Origin: Pholiota molesta
Lineage: Eukaryota > Basidiomycota > Agaricomycetes > Agaricales > Strophariaceae
Assembly: GCA_014925825.1 (NCBI GenBank)
Contig: JACGCK010000007.1
Location: 62,001 to 126,000, forward strand
Direction: 5' to 3'
Length of the DNA: 64,000 nt
The notes beneath the pieces were generated by a model. The model made no database searches. It saw only the letters and a list, made by a program, of their open reading frames with translations, and was not told the DNA's origin. The position numbers and the translations under genes are program-made. Numbering within the stretch: the stretch's first letter is position 1; each line of letters opens with the position of its first letter. Shown piece by piece: positions 1 through 10,964 of the stretch.

Positions 1-36
1 CATTGCACAACTGTTAAATATCCGACGCGACATATG
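1..36. repeat. 36-bp direct repeat, copy 1
   Basis: The first 36 bases, starting CATTGCACAACTG and ending GACATATG, recur exactly at 2785-2820 in the same orientation. The two copies bracket the gene at 205-2108. No open frame or RNA fold explains the identity, so the pair may be ends or pieces of a dispersed element whose left part lies outside the window. Confidence 0.85.
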
Positions 37-204
37 AAAACGATTCCTTATGAAACACGTGTTGCTAACTTTGCACGTATTTGCACTGGAAGATCCCGAA
101 TCGTGCACATCGCGTTGAACTCAACTTCAAAGGTACCCTACGCCCTGCCCACATTCCGTGACGCCCTGCTTCCGGCACATCCACCATCCTCTTCTATTTC
201 TAAC

Positions 205-2108
205 ATGGAGCACCTTACGAAGAAACAACTTAAAGAATATAGGAGGATCCAGGCTTCTAGTACGTGAATTCGATTACCTAGTATCACATTTTGACATGCA
301 CAACATCCTACCAACCATATCTAGAGATCGACTCGGCGATTATGGGAGAGTTAGCACGTATAAGATTGCTCTCTCCTGAAGACATTTCTACTTCCTCTCC
401 GCCTCTGGGAATGGTTCTTTCTGCGATAAATATCGCTTCAGGACTCGACATGCACACAGTAAGTTCCTATCTTCAAACACACAACATTCGATACTAATTA
501 ACATTTAGGCGTCCGACCTTCTTGATTGCTACAATAAATCTCGTCAACTTAGAGAGAATGGCGAAGTTAAGGAAGTCTTTCGCATGTTTTCGGACTCTCT
601 CCGAACTCAGAAAACACACCAGGCTAAGCGAAAGCTTGTGAGTGAATTACCATCGATGTTTACAATTTAGTTTTGTGACGATATACTTTCTGCAGCTTCA
701 GGACCTGGGAATATTGCTCAAGCCTTATTCCGCACTTGAACTTCTGTCAATGACGCGGGACGAGCGCCCATTTCGGATCAAGTTGGAAAAACGCGACCCT
801 ATACCACCTTCGGTCAACCGCCATACCTTCTTTACTGATACAGAAGAACCAGACACGGAATATCATTATGTAGGAAAAGAAGCCGGATATTACATTGTCA
901 GTCCAGAAGAGTCGGTCGTTTTTTACTCCCAATCCCCAGGGGCAGGTATGACAACGATTTTGGTTGAAACATGATCTGATCTATTTCATTTTCTTATGTT
1001 TAAAGATATTACACTTGAACTCGTCGTTATACGAGGAGTCGCACACAACTGTTCCCTTCATAGCGAACTCTATCAATGGCTCACTGGGGTGGTACAGGCG
1101 GCATGCAATGTCCGTCGTAATGTTCGAGTATGTCGGCTGTACAATATTTTTCGAATGGGCGTGTACAGAAGCTAATATATTTTTTGATTAGCCTACCCAC
1201 CGGGGTTCTATGACTCAGGTGGGCTTAAATCTGGCTGCACGCCATGTACGTGTTTTGGGATTTGCAAAATCATTTACTGCAAAACTTAGTAAGGGCGAAC
1301 TCATACATCATGATCAAGAGGCTATCGGTGCAGCGTCAATTGCATGGGGTTTCATGCAAGCCACTATACCAAATGAAATCACTGCGGCTGTCAACGGTAC
1401 ACTTTCGTCAGAGGGCCTCCCGCGTCTTGCCACGCAAAACATTGGCCCTGGTATGTTTTAATCTTATTACTGTTAATTTCAGTGCTGCTGTCCTAATGTT
1501 AGTCTGATCGCCTATGCAGGATCGGGATTTTCTTTCTGTTTGGGCAACGATTATATTTCATTGCCTATGGCCGAACGTGCCCCCCCGGAAGCATATTTCA
1601 CCCTAGGTTACGAATCGTGCGTGTTCATTTGATTTTGCATTTCGATTATATTGATTGTATATTTTCTAGTTGGGCCCACGTAGATCCCGCATACTGCAAG
1701 TATGCTTTTTTTTTATGTGTTAATCGCTCTATATCCCCAGAGGAAATATCCACCGCCACTAATACTGATCCTAAAAACTTGAGGTCTACTCGCACTCGGA
1801 ATGCGATAGCGAAGCCTCCCGTTGTCCACAAACCTGGTGCAAATTTTGTCGATGCTACCCTGCGTGTCGTTGTTGAACAGGCATCGGGAACCATCATATC
1901 CTTCCAGCCAGATCACCTCCATGGCACATCCCGCGGATATGGGGCGAGCAACGCTATTATCAGTATCAATTTTTCTAAGCGGGTTGGTGATGCATGGGCC
2001 GATGCCCAGGCTGCCGTTGCCGATGGGAAACCACTTGTGTATGAACTTTTCGGGCAGTATAACAGGGAAGGGGCAGGACTCGACGAAGAGAATGATGATT
2101 CAAAGTAA
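205..2108 (+). CDS. Multi-exon protein of about 530 aa, possible Fe(II)/2OG oxygenase-like fold
   Basis: I do not recognise this family with certainty. ATG at 205 opens a short exon. About nine exons can be joined through consensus introns (for example GTACGT after 263, GTAAGT near 460, GTGAGT near 639, GTATGA near 946) to a TGAC-free frame ending TAA at 2106-2108. The N-terminal half is charged and helical. The C-terminal half has an HVD triplet (WAHVDPAY) and, about 70 residues later, a DHLHGTSRGYG stretch followed by an arginine. The HxD...H...R order is what jelly-roll Fe(II)/2-oxoglutarate dioxygenases use, and agaricomycetes carry many TET/JBP-type members linked to transposons, so this is a candidate. 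Fold assignment is inference from motif spacing only. It lies between the two 36-bp repeats and just upstream of an alpha-kinase gene. A T9 run inside the last exon could be an indel site. Confidence 0.55.
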
Positions 2109-2654
2109 CTACTACAGCATGCTCTAATCTATCAAGCCTCACCAAATCAAATGAAGTTTAATTAGTAAATTATTACATGGAAAAATTTTCGTATGATAGA
2201 CTTGGCTCAAAAAAAAAAGCAATCGACAAAAAAAAAAAAAGCACAACAATACCCGTGCATCCTCTCTCTTTACCGCTGTCGACGGTCGGCTTAATTTCAT
2301 GCATATATGCTACAAAAAATTCAAGGAGATCCAGAACCAGAAGGTCTACAAATTATCGAATGCCACGACGTTCATCAATGTCATCGTATCTCGCTCACCC
2401 TCCGAAATCAACCCTATTTTCGAATTCCACAGTACGCTGGTCATGAACTTCATTGCGTGGTATGGAGTCGTATCTCTCTATCCCGAACTAACCCTACAAC
2501 GTCGCGGACTTATAAACCACGACATAGAATGAATATATTTGCAGAGCATTTCCCTGTTGCTAGATCCAGTGGTAAAATATTAATCTTTAAGAAGAAGAAA
2601 AAAAATGAAAACTTGCCGAAGCAAGAGGCCTAATTGTGCAAGGTGTGAAAATGC

Positions 2655-2752
2655 CCTTCCTTGGACTTGAACTGCGGACCTCCAATAACATGACGGACGT
2701 AATCGACCAGCGTTGAACACAGCCTTTGGATCATAGCCCACTACACTATAGA
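2655..2752 (-). mobile_element. tRNA-derived SINE, copy 1
   Basis: Read on the minus strand, the block contains a pol III A box (TAGTGTAGTGG, plus positions 2738-2748) and a B-box-like GTTCAAGTC (2664-2672), as in a tRNA gene. Its first 53 nt (2696-2748) are identical to the copy at 10874-10926, while the B-box half has diverged. It does not close an acceptor stem, so it is a retroposed tRNA-like head and not a working tRNA gene. Confidence 0.6.
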
Positions 2753-2784
2753 GGATAATATATATTCGTGAAATAAGCTAACCA

Positions 2785-2820
2785 CATTGCACAACTGTTA
2801 AATATCCGACGCGACATATG
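2785..2820. repeat. 36-bp direct repeat, copy 2
   Basis: Exact copy of bases 1-36. It is followed by a CpG-rich imperfectly palindromic stretch (CGACACGTCGCGTCAACGTC) that is absent after copy 1, so identity stops sharply at 36 bp. Confidence 0.85.
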
Positions 2821-2916
2821 CGACACGTCGCGTCAACGTCGCGTTGCAATGCGCGCACAATCAACTTACGATACACGATATATAAAATGTAGATAGAGAC
2901 TCAAAATATATAGAGA

Positions 2917-3003
2917 AGTTGTGTCGTCATTCGAACTTACAGCCTCATAGATGCACCCTTAGCATACTGGTATCGACCATAACCACTTAGCCAAAACAAC
3001 TTT
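2917..3003 (-). other. Class-II tRNA-like relic
   Basis: The minus strand reads TTGGCTAAGTGGTTATG (A-box/D-arm like) and, about 45 nt later, GTTCGAAT (T loop/B box). The spacing resembles Leu/Ser tRNAs with a long variable arm. The ends can pair as an acceptor stem (AAGTTGT with ACAACTT). The T stem flanks do not pair and no clean anticodon arm forms, so I call a decayed tRNA or SINE head and not a functional tRNA. Confidence 0.4.
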
Positions 3004-3221
3004 CTAGGTTTAGTGATATTATAACTAGTACACCAGGTAGTATCATGATCAAAGGTTCCAGAAAATTCTGTCGGTCAAAACCGTATGCTTTGTGGCCTGT
3101 TTGATTTTGGGCAACTGTGTTATTCCTTGACTCGAATAAATTCATTCCCACTCGTTCCCAGACCATATCTTCACAGTCATTACTCGGGCTATCTTACCCT
3201 TTCTATTCTAATCAAATTCTT

Positions 3222-6054
3222 ATGCCTGCAATGTACGAGGCCGAGTTCACTACCGAAGCTGCGACCAGGCCAATCTGCCAGCGATGCAAGGTTTCCTTCC
3301 CTCCGGGAACGAAATTGTACCATATGCATAGCCGCAATCCACTTGAACCCGGACGAGATTTATGCGAGGAATGTCATGCCTACTATCTTCAGAAAGGTAC
3401 AACCCGAAGGCGCGATGGTATGGTTTACAACTTATCACTAGTATTGTATATCGTTCTGAGATAAAATTTGAATATTTTAGCTCCTGCACCAGCGATGCCT
3501 TCCAATGCTTCCACTCAGACTCCTGCTGTGGAATCCCATTCTGATGTGCGCCATAATATTGCAGCTGCCCAGCGAGGAGGTATGTACATGTTGATTCCTA
3601 TATGATTCAATTTTAACCTTAACATATCTCTAACTTAGAGCGAACCCATCCTGTAGTCGCTATTGGCAACTTGAATATTCGCTCAAGAGCATGGGTTCAA
3701 GACTCTGCAGCCCCTGCTTCGGTTTTTGCGATGCCTCCACCCCAGATCATCCCAGGGAGCCAGTACAAGTATAGTACCATCAACGTGGTAGCGCCCACAA
3801 ATATGCATAGCAGTCTTCCTTTTCCGAGTGTTCTAGGTGCACCCCTTGTCAACCCTGGGTACCAAGAGGCACACGAAGTCTATAAACGGATGCGAACATA
3901 CTTTCAGAACCAGGCTTACTCCAATGTAGCCAACTCGGAGCTTATTACTGCACAATTCTGGATGTCGGTGCACTTACCAAACAAGAAGAAGCCCACTCCT
4001 CTTCCGGTATGTGATGATTTTATTTTTCTTATATGTCTAACTAATACTTTGCTTAAGAATGTTTTCGAAGCAATCTCTGATATCCCTGTTCACATTGGCC
4101 ATCACCAGCTCAAGTTTGTTGCCTTCCATGCTCTGCTACCACACTTTGTCAAGTGGTCCGAGCAATTCCCGTTGCATATTGATGCATGTACGCTTCGCAA
4201 TAACAATTGGGTTGAGCTTATGCCCAGACATCCAGATGTGGACATAATCGCAGATAAGTTCTTCGAATCTCGTGGGAAAAAACGAAGGTGTTCTCTTCCA
4301 AAAAATCCATTGAGCTCCATCTTCGATTAGCCACGAGCTCTACGAGTCAATTCAGGATCATATTGAGGCTAAGGAGGCAAAACGTGTAAGTGGCCAATTG
4401 TTTCTTTCACTAGCTGCTAGCCACTAATCGAAGGTCATTAGCTTGGCCTCCACATCGAGGAGTCATCAAAACATCATGCCAGTTTCGTTCGTGTGAAGTC
4501 CAAGAAAACAGGAAGAAAGCGAAAGGCATATGAACTTGGAGAGGTGAGTCCGTTATATATTTAAAAAATTACTATTCATCAATCATAACTATTTTTTTAG
4601 GAGGAAAACCATACCAGGGCAACAACAGATCGTGGCGAAGGACCTTCCGCACGAAGCCCCTCTCCAGACCCAAGCCAAGTCCGTGGGGCAACAACGGATT
4701 GTGGCGAAGGAACAACAGATCGTGGCGAAGGACCTTCCGCACGAAGCCCCTCTCCAGACCCAAGTCAAGTCCATGGGGCAACAACAGATCATGGCGAAGG
4801 AACAACAGATCGTGGCGAAGGACCTTCTGCACAAAGCCCCTCTCCAGACCCAAGCCAAGTCTGTGGGGCAACAACGGATCGTGATGAAGGACCTTCCGCA
4901 CGAAGCCCCTCTCCAGACCCAAGCCAAGTCCGTCGGGCATTAGCGTCTCAAGTCCCACCTCGTCGACAGAACATGAAATTACTTTGTGAGTACATTATCA
5001 TTATTTTAATATCTTCTCTCTATTGATTAGCAATGATTCACGATTATTAGTCGATACCATTACCATCGCTTTGCAGTTCTTCCGCCTTCCTAAAGTTTCC
5101 TTCAATCACCTTGTCAACAATCGTGATCTTTTTCTTAACCCCCAAGGCTTCGAATCATTATCCATCAGTCTGAACTACAATCCTACAGCGAAGCAGATTT
5201 CTGGAGGATTCAAGCTTGCTTCATTTGGGTATACATCTTTCCCTCTATTCAGAGGAGGATGTAACAAGGTGTGTTTTAAGCAATGCTATAACACTAAACC
5301 AGGCACCCGTGTACGCCAGATATACAAGGGGGTTCGTCAGGCTGAGGACTTGACCATGGAGCTCAATTGTATCGGCTGGGCATCAACTTTAATGGACCTT
5401 GTTTACGACTTCATGGAGGCTCAGCAAGCAACTCGAGGCCAGCCTTCGTTTGAGGTCCCGCAGATGCGATTTGTGCAGGCCGGCATCGCCATATCCAACA
5501 CAGCAGACAAGACTGCTTATTTGGTGGAAGAATTCATTGATTCGGATCCGAGTAATGGTGGATGGTTTACGAAGTACCTCAACAATCGATCTGCAGTCCC
5601 GCGAAAATTTTCCAACCAAGATCAGGCGATACGTGCTGAATTCTTGTCTTTTTGCCAACATTTTCAGTACTGGAAGACCGATGGTATGGTCTTTGTTTCG
5701 GATTTGCAAGGTGCGTTCTTGTAAATATTCATTTTACCCATATTAAATTGATTTTACTCCAGGTGGTCGAGACCTTTTGACCGATCCCCAAATCATCACT
5801 GCACCGTGAGCTATATGTATTATGGGCTCTACGACTGTATTTACTAATATCTTTGGTTTAGAGAACTCGGTCATGATATATTTGCTGAAGGCAACACCAA
5901 TTTCAACACTTTTACGAGGCAGCACAAGTGCAACCGTTTTTGCACTTTCTACGAGCTTCCTGCATTGGAGCCATTTGGCGATGAAGTCAATGAGGATATT
6001 CTCAATCAGCCGGACTCTGAAGGGACTGAATTTCCATCGCGCTTAGCCCCTTAG
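3222..6054 (+). CDS. Alpha-type protein kinase (MHCK/EF2K family)
   Basis: Spliced from ATG 3222 (an in-frame ATG at 3231 is the alternative) through about ten exons to TAG 6052-6054. The N-terminus has two CxxC pairs about 35 residues apart (CQRC, CEEC) that look like a small zinc-binding module. A middle Pro/Ser-rich linker contains tandem repeats. The C-terminal third (from about 5080) is an alpha-kinase domain: a lysine strand (KVCFKQ), a YLVEEF hinge, the DLQG...LTDPQI catalytic signature, a Gly/Asn loop (EGNTN) and the closing zinc motif HKCNRFC. Alpha-kinases phosphorylate Ser/Thr in helical substrates and are often expanded in agaricomycetes. All hallmark residues I can check are present, so an active kinase is plausible. 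Substrate unknown. The junctions around 4985-5070 are the least certain, because an earlier acceptor gives an in-frame stop and I prefer the one at about 5075. Confidence 0.85.
4628..4945 (+). repeat. Tandem coding repeat in the alpha-kinase linker
   Basis: Four direct repeats start at 4628, 4718, 4808 and 4877 (steps 90, 90 and 69 bp). Each encodes RGEGPSARSPSPDPSQV followed by a GATTD-type tail. The first two units have an extra 21-bp insert (7 aa) that the third lacks. All steps are multiples of three, so copy number can change without breaking the frame. The peptide is Pro/Ser-rich and probably disordered. Confidence 0.85.
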
Positions 6055-6430
6055 AATGTTTAATGTACGACTCCTTAAAATTGCCAAATTAAAGCTACAT
6101 GTCTTAAAAAATGCATATATCTTATCTTAAGGCCCATTTGTATCATGCGTCTTGTCAACCTCTTTGTACGTGTAGATGGTCGGCCACCACCACTCGCTAG
6201 CATAAGGTCATGCAGTGCCCATGCGTCTCCACGCCGCAGAGGTTGCAAATTGGCAACCTCTTTGTACGTGTAGACGGTCGGCCACCACTTCTCGCTAGCA
6301 TCGGAGGTGCATCATTGTCGATGTTGTCTGGGCAAGGGCGTTGGGGCTCCATGGCCGTCGGTCAATGTCGATGATGGCATGTAAATTGTTGTACGCGGCC
6401 GAGAGGGGTGGATGACAATGAGCTGCAGCA
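6055..6430. repeat. Intergenic stretch with a 48-bp direct repeat
   Basis: Downstream of the kinase gene. A 48-bp segment beginning CAACCTCTTTGTACGTG occurs at 6156-6203 and again at 6254-6301, about 98 bp apart, with only a few differences (for example GATGG versus GACGG). No gene seen. Confidence 0.7.
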
Positions 6431-6431
6431 C

Positions 6432-6525
6432 CTGGGCATCATTGAAGTTAGTTAGAGACAGCATGTAAAGAGACAGGTGGCGAGCCCAGGCATGAGCTCA
6501 AGCCACCTACAACAGAGAAACTCAC
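6432..6525 (-). repeat. Intron-like hairpin repeat, copy 1
   Basis: On the minus strand this reads as a perfect intron: it starts GTGAG (6525), has CTAACTAAC near its 3' end and finishes CCCAG (6432). It encloses a hairpin at plus 6475-6508 with stem AGGTGGC/GCCACCT and an inner GAGC/GCTC stem. Two further copies lie at 18436-18538 and about 18680-18773. The 5' flank CCAACAAG is shared with copy 2. Confidence 0.7.
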
Positions 6526-6639
6526 CTTGTTGGTATGCATTACAGCGCTGTCCTGGTCGTGATCTCCCAGTCGTTGGAGCTCGAGGGCATTGTCCTTCTC
6601 CTGTGCATTGAGGAAGCCCTCGTCGTTGTATCCCAGCAG

Positions 6640-7880
6640 TCGAACTCCACATAAGAGCGTCCCTCAGTCGCCCGGCGTTCGCGTTGCTCGTCCGTTGTAC
6701 TCGTAGCTTGCCGCCCGTCGCGTTCGCTGGGCCGTTGCCATCTGTTGCGTCGTTGGGCCGTCGTGTCGCTGGACTGTTGTGCTCGCCATTTGTCGCGTCG
6801 TCGCTATCTGTCGTACACGCCATCTGTCGCGTCGCCATCTGTCGTACTCGCCGTCCGTCGCTGGGCCCTCGTGTTCGCCATCCGTCAATCACCATTCGTC
6901 CTCGTCGTTCGTCTTCATTAGTCGTTGTCGCCGCCGTTGGTGGCCGTCGGCTGGCCCCGAGATGGTGAGGTGGCATGGCCGCCTAGCTGTGAGCCCACGA
7001 TGACGGCGGCGGCGTGCAAGGTCGACGGCGGTTCTTACCACAATGGCGGCGGCATGCAAGCTCGATGGCGAATCTTGCCTCATGGCGCATGGGGCGCCAT
7101 CCGTCGTCGTCATCCGCCGTGTGCCCATCGCTGTCGTGCGCCCGTCATCCAGCCTGCCCCTGCCAGCCAGTTCCAGGTGGTGGGGTGGTCGTTTTGCACT
7201 CCGCATCGTCGGTAGGACTGCCGGGATGGCTGGTCTGAGTGAGCGAGCGAACGGAATGGAGTAATTAGGCAACGTACATTGCGGATCTCCCCTTCCTAGG
7301 GTCTTCCCATGTTTTCTCCTTCCCCAAATCCTTCGTCATTGTTAGTCCACTGAAGAATATGTATATCAGTTCAAAAATGAAATCAAGTTTGATAAAACTG
7401 GGCCTCACCCATGGCACCCAGTTCCAGGTGTGAAACTTGGGTGGTAGGGTGAGGAAATGGGGACAATCTGAGTCTTACCTGAGCGTATGCGATGCAAACC
7501 ACATAAGGGCTTGTATCGTTTGCAAGGAGGTCCCCCAGCCATAATGCAGATGTCGACGATAGCCTGCGAATCGTTGTATGCGGCCGACTTGGAGGACGTT
7601 GGGCGACGCAAACACCGCACGAATTGGAGGGCAGTGGATGGCAATGAGCTGGATGGCAATGAGCTGCAGGGCTGGAGTGACCAAGGTAAGCAGTGGATTA
7701 AGAACGATGAGAATGGCACTCACCTTGATGTTGTCTGCTCGCAACAATCACTGCCTCCCGAACATGGTGCCTTCTAAACTTTCCCTCGTCGCCCTGCGAA
7801 GCTCGTTGTCGATGTTTTCTGATGTTCTCTGGGCGAGGCGTCATCGTCGAGGTTGTCTGGCTGCTGGAGGTGGTGGTTGA
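6640..7880. repeat. CGT-rich low-complexity tract, no convincing gene
   Basis: About 6650-6960 is built from imperfect CGT/CTGTCGC triplet-like repeats, such as several spaced copies of GCCATCTGTCGC. Several long frames exist on both strands but all are Arg/Thr/Ala-rich by-products of the repeat. 7000-7880 is GC-rich and also shows no conserved protein, although isolated splice-like motifs (GGTAAG at 7684, CTCACC at 7721) hint at a decayed gene. Confidence 0.5.
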
Positions 7881-8322
7881 TGAGGACATAATAACTGATG
7901 GGAGTCATTAACGTCACGTCACGTCACCTGGGTAAGCTCTGTTACACCTCCTTTCGCGTTCATCATTTCCGACTTAAGATACCTTGAATGTATAGTTTAA
8001 TACTGCAATTATGTTCAATGACATATTATCTCAAGTTCTATGTATTTAGATTTTCTTAGGTTAACAGCCGAAAGAAGATAAAAGGTCCAAGTTTATGGTC
8101 AGATATTATAAAGTCACACACAAGTCACACAGTCTGGGACAGCCGCTGTATAAGTACTACCGACTCCCTCTTCGTCGTTCGAAGGTTCAGTTTGGGTTCA
8201 TCGATGGCCATGAAGACAAGTTAAATTGACTCTCACAAATATTAATGTATTTAGGTAGGGTCTGTATAATGGTCATATACATGTATAAATTGAATAGAAT
8301 AATGATTCCATGATTTTTCTGT
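7881..8322. other. Intergenic region, nothing recognised
   Basis: AT-richer stretch between the low-complexity tract and the 3' end of the minus-strand integrase-like gene. It includes short GTCACAC repeats near 8113-8130 and no supported gene. Confidence 0.5.
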
Positions 8323-10301
8323 CTAGTTCTCCTCGCTATTCTCCTCCCCATCCTCATCTTCTTTGTCTGTGAAATCAGCATATTCAGAATTACTTTCATT
8401 ACCATCCTGAGCATCCTCGTTAAGATTACCCATGACCTTTCCACCTTCACGAAGCTCCTCCATTCCTGGAAGCAAAGGTACTGTTTCATTGTTGATGCCT
8501 TGGATGTCTCCGAAATGGGCCATTACAGCCTGATTTACTGGCTGTGCATCGATGCTGGCTTCCATGTCAAGGAAACACTGTAGAAGATTACGATATATAT
8601 TCCAAAAGGAACTTATCGTCACCGCAGGACTACCCATTGCTTCATAGAATGTTGTCGCACGATCATGGAAGGCTGGGGGTGTTAATTGGAATACAGGATG
8701 ATCGGATGGAATGTATTCCTCTTCTAGTTCATCGAGAAGATCATCTGGAACGCCGATCTGCAGTTTGAAATGTCAATGTAATTCAAATCCATATATATAT
8801 ATAAAATTTGAACCTTGAAATCGATGACACCATCGAAATGGTTTGGTCTCTCTCGCATTAGCTCAGGTATGCCATGTGGAGTAATCTTCTTGGTGTTCGA
8901 GCGCGAAGCAGTTCGATTGCGGAGAGTAACCCATTTATCGAGCTCGCTTTGAATCCATGGAATAGCGATCCATCGGAAAACTAAGCTAAATAGATACAAT
9001 GCATTCATTTATTGATCTGTTCTTTGTTGATCTTAATACGAGGAAAAGTGCTCACTTTTCGAGTGGTTTGTCAACATCATACCAGCCTTGGTTGACACCT
9101 GATTCGAACAGGTCCTCGTATCCAGGAGCGAAGTCGCGGCGGAAGACTGACCAGTTAGCTTCACTCTTCACATTGGTCTTGTTTCGCTTGAACCGATGCT
9201 GTAATGATCCCGCAAGGCAGGGGTCAAGGTCATGGCGAATAATGGTCTGTAGATTAGCGACAATGTAGTTTTCACTACCAGGATCGCTTTGAGTTACGAC
9301 TGGAACACCTAAAAGCAAGTATAAGCAAGTATCAATTCCGATCAATATAAGTAAGACTTACTACCATCCTTTCGGACCTGCTTGAGGTAATAAGAGGCAA
9401 TGAGACGCGGATTTTTGTTTGTCCACCACACTTTCATCCAAAGATTGAATGTAATGAAAGGGTCAATACCATTGTGAAGCCACAACCCAAACCGCGGGCC
9501 CCACTTATCGTGCTGATCCATGGCCCACACATCATTGATACCAGCAGCAAAATAGCGTCTGCGTTTGAAACGTCGATGGCGGCGAGCTTTGACAGCATTA
9601 GGTTCTGTTCTCTTGAGGTAGTCCATAATTACTTCACTATAGTAGACTTAATTATCAATGTCATTATTACATATATCAGTGGAAAATTACTCACCGAGGT
9701 GCACGAATATTGTGGCTGACTCTAAGCTCCTTCCTAATGGTTTCTGCACCACGAGAAGGGAATTTTTGACGGATCTCATTGATCGCACTTGCAATCGACT
9801 CGATTGTATGACGCTGTTGGCGGGTACTTTTGAGTCCCCATTTCCTACGCAGCCTTTTGATACTCGAAGTGCTATAAGTTTAGCAAATCTTATTGATTGC
9901 TACTTCATTAACAAAGAATATAAAACATACCTAAGGCCATATTGCTCATTATTGTAATGATCCCTCATATGGGACTCTATTTTCTTGTCGTTCAGTCCCA
10001 AATGGTAATAGAATTCAACAAAAGGTCGAATCTGGTGTTCGGGAGCTATGTAATTGTCAATGATAAGATCTGGATATTTGGGAGAAGCTCACTAACGTAG
10101 AGGTTTATGTTGATTTGGCATAGATTCAATGCAGGTATACTGGTGAAGCTTTATCGATTGATCTTGAAGATTGGGACCTTGAGTTTTGCATGAGTTCTGG
10201 ATTTTATACTGTAATGTATTTCCAGAATGTTCGATAAACACTGGTCGCATAGTTCGATTCCAGCGCGCTGTATTTTCCACACCTCTTTCACATTTCTCTG
10301 T
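8323..10301 (-). CDS. DDE integrase-core-like transposon protein
   Basis: A minus-strand gene of about seven exons ending TAG at 8323-8325. An N-terminal segment (about 10300-9700) has a helix-turn-helix-like stretch with SIKRLRRKWG. An integrase core follows: WAMDQHDKW supplies a first Asp, TQSDPGSEN a second, and KSEANW a candidate Glu. The tail is acidic (runs of E/D up to the stop). Such integrase-core proteins are abundant in agaricomycete genomes and are taken as domesticated or autonomous transposon products. I found no convincing terminal repeats. The 5' end is unresolved: nearby upstream ATGs read straight into TGA, and the first usable in-frame Met would be internal (NRTMRP), so a missing first exon or loss of start is likely. 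Confidence 0.65.
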
Positions 10302-10866
10302 CACATTTGGGTGTTATTCAAGTGTTATCTTATTTATGATAAATGACTGGATCTAGCAGCAGCGAAAGTGTCATGCATGCATTCTCTGATCTCTCTTCCC
10401 AAGACGGCACCTGCAAGCCAGATAACGCAGTTTATGTGCGCTGCATCCGAGTGCTGACTTATGTTTTTTGCATGTTAAATATTATGTAATGGTTGCTAAT
10501 TGCAAAACATAAATTAACTTTTGTCTAAGTGATTCGGCCATCGCACGGCAGAGACAAACAACTACCAAATCGGTCTGAACAATGAGCAGATCAGTCCCGC
10601 TTTCCATACGCAGTCGATTGTTCTTTTAAGATCCAGGCACATGTTCTAAGTTTAGTACATCACGCTAGATCCCATCAATCACATCACATGTTGTCCGACA
10701 CCTCTCCGTGCCGCTCCGTGCCGTTTCCGGTATACTTTGATTTGCTGTTAATATCCACGTCCCCCGCAATATAACAAGTATATACAACAGCTGCCCGATA
10801 AGGATGGTCACCTGCTTGCATCGGTGACATGTGCACATGGTGCATAAATGTTCTCAGGTTAGAAAT
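10302..10866. other. Intergenic region, nothing recognised
   Basis: No frame with conserved residues or consensus introns on either strand. Presumed upstream region of the integrase-like gene. Confidence 0.5.
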
Positions 10867-10964
10867 AGTACGGTAGTGTAGTGGGCTATGATCCAAAGGC
10901 TGTGTTCAACGCTGGTCGATTACGTCACGCTGCGAGGCCTTCGGTTCGATTCTGCCTTGGACCA
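10867..10964 (+). mobile_element. tRNA-derived SINE, copy 2
   Basis: A box TAGTGTAGTGG at 10874-10884 and an intact B box GGTTCGATTC at 10943-10952, 58 nt apart, as in a tRNA. Bases 10874-10926 are identical to the minus-strand copy at 2696-2748. The B box here is closer to consensus than in copy 1. Confidence 0.65.

Noticed and set aside
2917..3003. Functional tRNA gene
   Set aside because: T-stem flanks GTAAG and GACGA do not pair and no anticodon stem forms.
4572..4958. Minus-strand repeat-containing frame with GLGLERGFVRKVL units
   Set aside because: Exact antisense of the alpha-kinase coding repeat, which has the splice-supported protein on the plus strand.
6452..7272. Arg/Thr/Ala-rich frames in the CGT-repeat tract
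   Set aside because: Compositional. The same triplet repeat gives long frames on both strands.
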